Made by a program: the position numbers and the translations under genes. Of a stretch of DNA of 64,000 bases, positions 57,631-64,000 are shown piece after piece. The notes beneath the pieces were generated by a model. That model made no database searches, had not been told where the DNA came from, and saw only the letters and a list, made by a program, of their open reading frames with translations. Within the stretch, counting starts at the first letter, position 1. Each line of letters begins with the position of its first letter. This DNA is from Entonaema liquescens (Eukaryota; Ascomycota; Sordariomycetes; Xylariales; Xylariaceae), in the NCBI GenBank assembly GCA_902805475.1, contig CADCSX010000003.1, forward strand, positions 2,976,001 to 3,040,000, in the 5' to 3' direction.

Positions 57631-58704
57631 TCATGATACATCCATGCTATCACCATTACCATTACCGGCTCCGGGCGCCTCGACCGTAATCTGCGGTGTC
57701 TGCGCCGCATCTTCCGCCATAGGCGTATCAGCTTGCTGAGTCTGTTGCGTCGGCTCATCCATCTCGACATCCTCGCCCTCCTCGGGTTCCTCTCTCGGAT
57801 TCTGGCTTCCCGCACGTTGACTCGGGGCCTGGCTTCCAGCTCGCGAGAAGCTCCCGCTGAGATCAGGCCGCGGCTTCAGCCCGGAGGGTCCTCCAGCGCC
57901 GGGACTGTCTGGTCTGGGTGTCCTTCCACCTCCGGAGACAGCACCGCTGTCGGGATGAGGCGTATTGTTCCCGCTGACAAGCCCGCCCTTACCAGGTGTA
58001 GCAGCCGCCTCCCCATCCTCCGCATCGGAATCCATGCCCTCTCTGCGCTCCACCTCCTCCTTCTCGTCGCGGATCAGCGCGCGCAGCCTCTTGCCCTCCT
58101 CAACCAGGCGCTCGAACTGCTCGCGGCGGTCCCGCCACGTGGTACCGTACGTCTCGCTCTCGCGGTGCAAGTCCTCGCACTCCTCGGCGAGCTTGGCCAG
58201 GTTGGCGGCCTGTTCGGCGCGGGGGCGCAGCATGCGGTTGTTCGTGATGCGGTCGGCGAGCTCGTCGAATTTGCGGCGCTGGGCGAGCGTCGCACGCGCC
58301 TCGTCGAGCTGCGCCTTCAGCCGAGCGTTGCCCTCGCGCACCGACTCCATCGTATCCAGGATGCGAATCCTATCCGCCGCGTACCGCTTGCGTTCCTGGA
58401 CGTTGGCGGTCCCCAGAAGTTGTAGTCGTAAGATCTGCGCGTCGAACGCTTCGAAGTCCAGGATGATGTCTTCTTTCAGCGTCGTGATGTCGACGGTGGG
58501 TGAGGCGTTTGCTTCGCCGTCGCCCGTGGCGTTGGTGGTGTCGGGGGGAGGAGTGGGAAGTTTGCTGGGACTCGTGAAGGCGCCGGGCGCGACGAGGCGT
58601 TTGGTTAAACGCTTGAAGGGCTTCTCTTCTACATTGAGAAGACGGGTCTTGTGTAGTTCGTTTTCTTCGCGCTCCTCTAGGAGGCCGAAATGAGATGTCG
58701 CCAT
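57631..58704 (-). CDS. THO complex subunit 7 (THOC7/Mft1-like)
   Basis: The THO complex couples transcription elongation to mRNA export. This intronless 357-aa frame has the THOC7 pattern: a basic N-terminus with KTRLLNVEEKPFKRLTKRL, a Pro/Thr-rich linker, then a long coiled coil (residues about 75-225) with DFEAFDAQILRLQLL, YAADRIRILDTMESVREGNA and FDELADRITNNRMLRPR. The C-terminal 130 residues are Gly/Pro/Ser/Asp-rich, acidic and probably disordered, with repeated HPDSG/RPDSP/RPDLS units. The coding DNA is GC-rich, especially at third positions. The assignment rests on the coiled-coil signature and overall layout. Confidence 0.82.
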   Translation of the reverse strand: MATSHFGLLEEREENELHKTRLLNVEEKPFKRLTKRLVAPGAFTSPSKLPTPPPDTTNATGDGEANASPTVDITTLKEDIILDFEAFDAQILRLQLLGTANVQERKRYAADRIRILDTMESVREGNARLKAQLDEARATLAQRRKFDELADRITNNRMLRPRAEQAANLAKLAEECEDLHRESETYGTTWRDRREQFERLVEEGKRLRALIRDEKEEVERREGMDSDAEDGEAAATPGKGGLVSGNNTPHPDSGAVSGGGRTPRPDSPGAGGPSGLKPRPDLSGSFSRAGSQAPSQRAGSQNPREEPEEGEDVEMDEPTQQTQQADTPMAEDAAQTPQITVEAPGAGNGNGDSMDVS

Positions 58705-59254
58705 GGTTTCAGGACAACTTCTGGGTTCCTGTAGTGATATAGATGAAGGGGGTTAGGTAGATAACAGCTTGGGATTATAGCTGTTTCAATGTTGAGATGG
58801 ACAATGAACATTGACAATGGAGCTTGGGGTTTGGGAAGATAAACGCGGCTGGCTTATCGATATAATGATGGATCTCCTATCGATAAGTGAATTATATTCT
58901 TCCAATGGAAAAGCCGCGATAGGTGCATGAGTTATTGGAATTTACTAACAACGTACATGTATGTTCAAAGTAAGAGGTTCTCTATTTATTTCAGGTTTAA
59001 AGGGAAAACATTACGATTCTAGATTGTTAGTCCATCCGAGCACTTATAGAACGTAAAGAACCTAAATCACCTTCTTACTTAGTTATTTTTTTTTTAAAAA
59101 AAGCTGGGAATTTGTAGTGTAGTGTGAATGATAGAAAATGGAATGGTATGGGTCTTTTTTACTATGTCCTCTATCATGACTTTTTACAAACCTGACGTAT
59201 CATCCTACACCCGCCCTATGCTATAGATCCAGAGACTATAATGATCACCTATCA
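58705..59254. other. intergenic region, promoter of the THO subunit gene
   Basis: About 550 bp. Contains the palindromic stretch TATCGATATA near 58,856-58,865 and an AT-rich part with a T/A tract near 59,084-59,100. No gene. Confidence 0.4.
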
Positions 59255-61742
59255 TCAAGTCTTAACTAAGTTTCTAGCTCTTCGCCTTTCATCCTCGTTG
59301 AGAACCCATTGGATGCCTTCCTCATCCTCTTCGTTATTTAACTCCTCCCACTCATCCTCTTCCATATTAGCCACCATTAGTATCTGTGATACCCTCGCGA
59401 ATAGCTCCCGAACGGAGTAGTTACCTCGGGCAACAGTACTAATGATGCCCGAGAAATCTCGCTCCATTCGTATTGCGCCGTACGCGCTGGTCTTCCCGCT
59501 ATAACTCCACACCCTTTTTTCGAGTGTCTTAGACAAATCTGTCGCTGTGAGATCCATGAGCGCCGTGAATGTTTTAGGGGTCATTATTCGTGCAATAGGT
59601 TTCATCAACGCGTCCCATCCATTCTCAAATCTTCGCTGAACACGGTCTATTACTTCGTCTTCGTCTTCGTCTTCATCATTTTGCCGCGCGATTTCCGCTA
59701 ATTCATCTTCGGAACGCCAGTAATCAGCATCGCGGAACGCTTCAACAAGGACTGGTTTTAATCTTTGCTTGACGACAGCAGAAAACAACACCCTCAAAGC
59801 ATCGGATATCAGTTCGCCAGTCTTAAGAGCGAACGTGGAATGTAATGTATTGAGTGCTGAAGTTACGAACGTAACATCGTGCTCGAAAGGGAACGATGCG
59901 GCGAGAGGGCTAGAATCGGTAGCCCCATTAGGTTGATCAGGGGAAGTGCCTAGTTGCGATGCAATGATGCGATCTAGATAGTCTTTCGCGACATCTAAAC
60001 TGTTAATAAGCACAATAAAAGAGATGATCTTATTTTCAGGCGGTAGTCCCCCTTGGACAGTTGGCTGCGGATACGATTCATCTCGCATTCTCCGCTGGAC
60101 CATTCCGATAAAATCAGACCCCAGTACTCTTCCGACATCTGGAATTACTGAAGCAGCTACGTCGCGTTGCGCTGTTGACATAGCTTTCTGGATTATTGTA
60201 CTGACGATATACATAACATCGTCTACGGCCGAAATGATATAAGGAGCATTCCCATCGATAGGCTTGTTGATATTTAGGGAGAGTCCTGTAGGCGATTCGT
60301 CAAGTTGGAACGCTTTTTCAACAGATCGTCTAAAAAAGAACAAGGCCAGAGAATTGTAAGGTGACGTTAGCTTTGCGGATATCTTCCGACCGAGGTTGGA
60401 TTTTGTGACAACCTCAGGTATGGATAGAGGTGCATCTTCAGGGGTATCTGGATTCTGAAATAAAATTAGTTAATTCCTAGGATACCAAAATTGGATTGGT
60501 AAAACTTACTTTGCATTTACTAGCAAGGAATTTTGAGTATAAAGACCATCGGCCAAGCATAATAGAGATCTCACTCAGTAGAGCATCTACTTCCTTCATG
60601 TCTACGCCTTCATCCTCGCTATTCCGTGAATTGGTACCGCCACCTAGCGCCGGAGAGTTCATACGTGGAGTGCCTGTGAGTGTTCTTTGCGGAGGTAGGA
60701 AACTTTGTACTAGGAAGGAAAATGGATAACTTTTTGCGTCGGTGAGTTTCCTGTCGACGCTTCGTTCGTCACCCCATGAATCCAAAATAATACCACCTTG
60801 CACATCGGCCTCCATTTGAAGCCTCTCTATGACTTTGACCATTTTGCCCTCACCGTAGTGCCTCTCTACCAGCCCACCGTGACTTTCGACAATTTGGGCG
60901 ATATGTTCGAAAAGTTTCGTGAGTGCGTTGGCATAAAAGAATCCATCTCTTTTTCCTGCGTCGCCAGGTGTTGCCTTGAGGGTAGCCCTAGCCGTGCCAG
61001 CAACACCCTGACACACGTATCGCCCATAGACATCTAATCCAACGTCTCCTCTTCCTATTAAAGGAAATAGCTTGAAAAATCGTGTGATCTTGGCACCATC
61101 GCCCTCTTTGACGGCCTTCTCAAATTCTCGTAGAAATAGACCACATAAACTCTCTTTTGCATTCTCAAGTGTTATCCAAGGCGCGTCAGGCACCTCTACG
61201 CTTGGCACCATGGAAGCCGCGAAGCCACCGCGTATAATAGGTTCTGGGACCTTGCTTGCGCGGGAGATATAGCCTGCTGCTGCCTCCCAGTCTTGGGGAG
61301 CACCCATACTACCCACAACTCCATGGACGCATGCTTTGAGTTCCGCGACCTGTTCAACCACCTTCAGTGTTTGTTGCACTCTGTCCTTCTCTAGGTCGAG
61401 CTCCTTAACTCGACTAGAAAGCCGTCCTGCAGTGTCGGCAGCCGAAGATAGCATGCCATTACTTATGGATCTTGTCGCGATAACTTGGGAGCCGAGGTTC
61501 GCACGAAGTAAATCGAGTCGGCCTAGCTCGCGGGATAGGTCCGCTTGGGAAGAGAGAAGCGCATTAAGGCGATTGGTTATGCTGGTCTCGCGCACGTGTA
61601 GAGCAGCTAACCCAGCCCGGACGTCGGAAAGAGTCGAGGCATCGTGAATAGAGGAACCTAATGGAGGGTTGTTTAGCTTATTGGGAGCTTTCTGAGTTGT
61701 TGACACCGAAGAGTTGCCATTGGGGATGTTGTTGGCGGACAT
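59255..61742 (-). CDS. COG4: conserved oligomeric Golgi complex subunit 4 (COG4)
   Basis: Cog4 is a lobe A subunit of the COG tethering complex that supports retrograde intra-Golgi traffic and interacts with SNAREs. Exon 1 (61742-60510) and exon 2 (60454-59255) are separated by a GTAAGT...CAG intron and join in phase to 810 aa. N-terminal coiled-coil segments (ETSITNRLNALLSSQADLSR; LSSRVKELDLEKDRVQQTLK) are followed by the COG4 domain with EDWEAAA-like QDWEAAAGYISRA, ITRFFKLFPLIGRGDVGLD and HIAQIVESHGGLVERHYGEG. The second exon contains VDDVMYIVSTIIQKAMST and the C-terminal NYSVRELFARVSQILMVANM. Divergent from SUA5 with about 410 bp between starts. Confidence 0.92.
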
Positions 61743-62151
61743 TGGGACGCTTTTGTGGGAGGTGCATAGCGGCTTAAGATGCTCAAGCCTTGAATTGCTG
61801 GACCTTGAACACCTTTCTGATGATGTGGATAGAAATCAAGTTGATCCAACCAACAGGCGTTTGTTTCAAGGTTGTAAGTGACGATTTTACGTTGTATTTC
61901 GTACACCCCGCCTGATTGTTACCTATTAATAGGGCTTAGGCGCTAAGTAGCTGCTAAGTAGCTGCGGTAAAGCTTCTGTAACACCCAAAGTTTAAAACCT
62001 ATTTGCAGCTGATAAAGACCACAGGTACCTTAATCGATAAGCTTACTGTAAATCTGCAGGTATAGCGTCATTGTCACTGTCTATGTATCGACGCTTTTTA
62101 TGAGTCACTAGACGGAATATTCATAATAATTTCAATCTTAGGTTGAATTCT
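61743..62151. promoter_or_regulatory. divergent promoter region of COG4 and SUA5
   Basis: About 410 bp between two divergent starts. Contains the short direct repeat CTAAGTAGCTG near 61,943-61,964. No known operator can be named. Confidence 0.4.
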
Positions 62152-63648
62152 ATGTCAATTTTCAAACAGTTTCGATCTAGCAAAGAATCCTTACCTGACC
62201 AAAAAGTTAAAAATATAACTCCAAACAAATTGGCGTTCGGACTTTTCAGCTGCAAATTTAAAACTGTTCGGGCCATTTTCACCTCTTACAGTACAATGTC
62301 GGAAGATCTCCCTAGGATGGGCACTCGAATTCTTAGAGTGACAGAGAAGGAATTAGGGAAATTCAGAGACGGCAATGGTCTGGAAAAATTGGGACTATGG
62401 GAACTTTCTCAAAGCGAATCACCTAGTATCAGAATTCTTCATGAAGCCGCACATTATCTGAGAACTAAGAATACACCCGTGGCGTTTCCGACTGAGACTG
62501 TCTATGGTCTCGGAGCAGATGCGACAAGAAGCGCAGCGGTAAAGGGGATCTATACTGCAAAGAAGAGACCATCGGACAATCCTCTGATTATTCATATTTC
62601 GGATCTAGAAATGCTTCAAAGTATTCTAGCCCCTGAGAACGTTTCCAATGGCACAACTGACACAAACCATGACCGAATACCTAAGATATACAAGTCTCTC
62701 ATAGACAAGTTTTGGCCGGGACCTCTCACAATACTGCTTCCCAACCCAGGTCCCTCCAGGCTAGCCCCTGAAGTGACGGCTGGCCTGAAGACATTTGGTG
62801 TCCGGATGCCAAATTCACCCCTTGCCCTGTCACTTATTAAACTAACAGGAGCACCCTTGGCAGCGCCATCAGCAAACGCTTCTACAAAGCCATCACCCAC
62901 TACTGCTGAGCATGTATTGGAAGATCTAGATGGTCGTATCGAACTTATACTTGACGGAGGTCCGTGTTTTGTCGGAGTTGAGAGTACCGTTGTAGACGGC
63001 CTATGCGACCCTCCCTTAATATTGAGACCCGGAGGAGTAAGCATAGATGAACTGCGAAGCTGTCCTGGATGGGAGAAGGTCGAAAGGGGGTATAAGGATC
63101 AGAGTGAAATGGGCAAATCTGCACCGCGGGCGCCGGGTATGAAATATAAACATTATAGTCCAAAGGCGACGGTGATTCTCTATGAGGCGCCCTTTGCGGC
63201 TGGCCATAATGGCATACAAACCGAGGACATCGAAACTTTTGTTCACAATCGACTGTCCCAGCAAACATCAGGGAGCGGAAGCGACGCATTGAAGGTCGGT
63301 ATCATACGGACTCGGCACTGGAAACCCGCAGCCGGATTGCGCTGCGGCGACTTTGAAAGCGAAACGGTGAAAACACAAAACGGCCACGAGAACCACGTGG
63401 CAATTGAACTCGACGTTCGGGAAGCAGAACTCTATCATAGTACAACGGAAGCTCCGATCGGGAAGCTTTTGGATGTTAGCATAGGAACGGACACCAGGAG
63501 TATAGCGCATGGACTTTTCTCGGCGTTGCGAGAATTGGATAGACGAGGTGCGGATCTCATATTTGTGGAGGGTACAGTAGACGATGAAGATATTGGCGCG
63601 GCGGTCATGAATAGGCTGCGCAAGGCAGCTTCTCAGATTAGATCGTAG
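62152..63648 (+). CDS. SUA5: threonylcarbamoyl-AMP synthase SUA5
   Basis: Sua5/YrdC makes threonylcarbamoyl-AMP from Thr, bicarbonate and ATP, the first step of the t6A37 modification of ANN-decoding tRNAs. No intron; 498 aa from the ATG at 62,152. The YrdC domain contains TPVAFPTETVYGLGADAT, the KxR-type motif KKRPSDNPLIIHI, KFWPGPLTILL, TFGVRMPNSPLALSL and GAPLAAPSANASTKPSPT, with VGVESTVVDG. The C-terminal Sua5 domain follows after RAPGMKYKHYSPKA. The first 48 residues are basic with few acids and could be a mitochondrial presequence. An in-frame ATG at 62,296 (MSEDLPRMGTR) would give a cytosolic form, in line with the dual localisation known for eukaryotic YrdC proteins. Both starts are plausible. 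Confidence 0.93.
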   Translation: MSIFKQFRSSKESLPDQKVKNITPNKLAFGLFSCKFKTVRAIFTSYSTMSEDLPRMGTRILRVTEKELGKFRDGNGLEKLGLWELSQSESPSIRILHEAAHYLRTKNTPVAFPTETVYGLGADATRSAAVKGIYTAKKRPSDNPLIIHISDLEMLQSILAPENVSNGTTDTNHDRIPKIYKSLIDKFWPGPLTILLPNPGPSRLAPEVTAGLKTFGVRMPNSPLALSLIKLTGAPLAAPSANASTKPSPTTAEHVLEDLDGRIELILDGGPCFVGVESTVVDGLCDPPLILRPGGVSIDELRSCPGWEKVERGYKDQSEMGKSAPRAPGMKYKHYSPKATVILYEAPFAAGHNGIQTEDIETFVHNRLSQQTSGSGSDALKVGIIRTRHWKPAAGLRCGDFESETVKTQNGHENHVAIELDVREAELYHSTTEAPIGKLLDVSIGTDTRSIAHGLFSALRELDRRGADLIFVEGTVDDEDIGAAVMNRLRKAASQIRS

Positions 63649-63785
63649 ATCATTACCGGCGCGACACACCGCTCAGCTTAATGACAATCCGTTTAAGAAC
63701 AAATAACGACTTTTTACCAACGCCACGCCGGAGTCTACATTGAAGGTCATCTCGTAAGTTTCCACGCATTGGAAATCCAAGCCCC

Positions 63786-64000
63786 TTACAAGCCTTGCCT
63801 CAACCAATCTGTCAGCTTGGCCTTTCCTAATTGCGCTAAGTTGTTCACTCCCTGTTCACTGAGGTCGATACGGCTGAGATTAACATCCTGCGTCGGCGCC
63901 TTGCTAACTCTCTGTACAATGATGGTCGGATCAGTCTCCAGGATGATACCATCATCCACGATCTCGTCAATCGCCAGCGAGACCAGATCGTAATTCTCGA
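63786..64000 (-). CDS. RET3: coatomer subunit zeta, 3' part only (window edge)
   Basis: The zeta subunit of the COPI coat forms part of the adaptor-like F-subcomplex. Only the last 71 codons are inside the window; the gene continues beyond 64,000. Recognised from LAIDEIVDDGIILETDPTII, SKAPTQD and IDLSEQGVNNLAQLGK near the C-terminus, all typical of zeta-COP. The stop is at 63,786-63,788. It converges on SUA5 with about 140 bp between stops. Confidence 0.85.
   Translation of the reverse strand, partial: ENYDLVSLAIDEIVDDGIILETDPTIIVQRVSKAPTQDVNLSRIDLSEQGVNNLAQLGKAKLTDWLRQGL

Noticed and set aside
57733..58693. Long plus-strand frames (230 and 242 codons) over the THO subunit gene
   Set aside because: Antisense shadows of a GC-rich coding region; Ser/Arg/Leu-rich with no domain order.
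1..64000. CRISPR arrays, rRNA genes or bacterial-type operons
   Set aside because: The window is eukaryotic with introns; no regularly spaced repeats or rRNA-like sequence were seen, and no tRNA could be identified by eye.

Overview
The window is nuclear DNA of a filamentous ascomycete (Pezizomycotina). The coding genes carry short introns (about 49-127 nt) with GT donors and CTAAC/CTGAC-like branch sites. The gene set is typically fungal: PalC, an eisosome core protein, Sua5, Zn2Cys6 and Fung_rhodopsin families. There are AT-rich blocks and one-directional C-to-T/G-to-A decay in repeats, as expected from repeat-induced point mutation (RIP). I cannot name the species; Sordariomycetes is a reasonable guess.

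Left housekeeping block (1.3-17.6 kb): OST1/ribophorin I, a small His-rich protein, a divergent Pil1/Lsp1-type eisosome protein, COQ6, RPC40 (with a one-base frame break), palC and ALG6. Two inverted-repeat elements with AT-rich cores sit between these genes. One (7.40-8.26 kb) has an asymmetrically RIP-mutated arm. The other (14,910-15,525) has a perfect 59-bp terminal inverted-repeat core and a 9-bp target duplication, in the palC/ALG6 divergent promoter region.

Accessory block (19-36 kb): a cytochrome P450, a seven-helix Fung_rhodopsin-type membrane protein, an MFS drug-type transporter and a highly reducing polyketide synthase with KS-AT-DH-MT-ER-KR-ACP order. This looks like a small secondary-metabolite cluster. 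The PKS reading frame is broken at three places, so it is either a decaying gene or is affected by assembly indels. RPC40, an essential gene, shows the same kind of lesion, which keeps the second explanation alive.

Middle block (37-56 kb): ERV29/SURF4 cargo receptor, a Zn2Cys6 regulator, an unknown 832-aa protein, a sugar-type MFS transporter, a gene-poor stretch of more than 5 kb, and a secreted berberine-bridge-like FAD oxidase with a 13-bp minisatellite inside an exon.

Right housekeeping block (56.8-64 kb): tubulin cofactor A, THO complex subunit 7, COG4, SUA5 and the 3' end of the coatomer zeta subunit.

Genes were assembled from splice sites by hand. Exon chains marked as phase-consistent were checked by counting. 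All family names come from motif recognition, not from searches.
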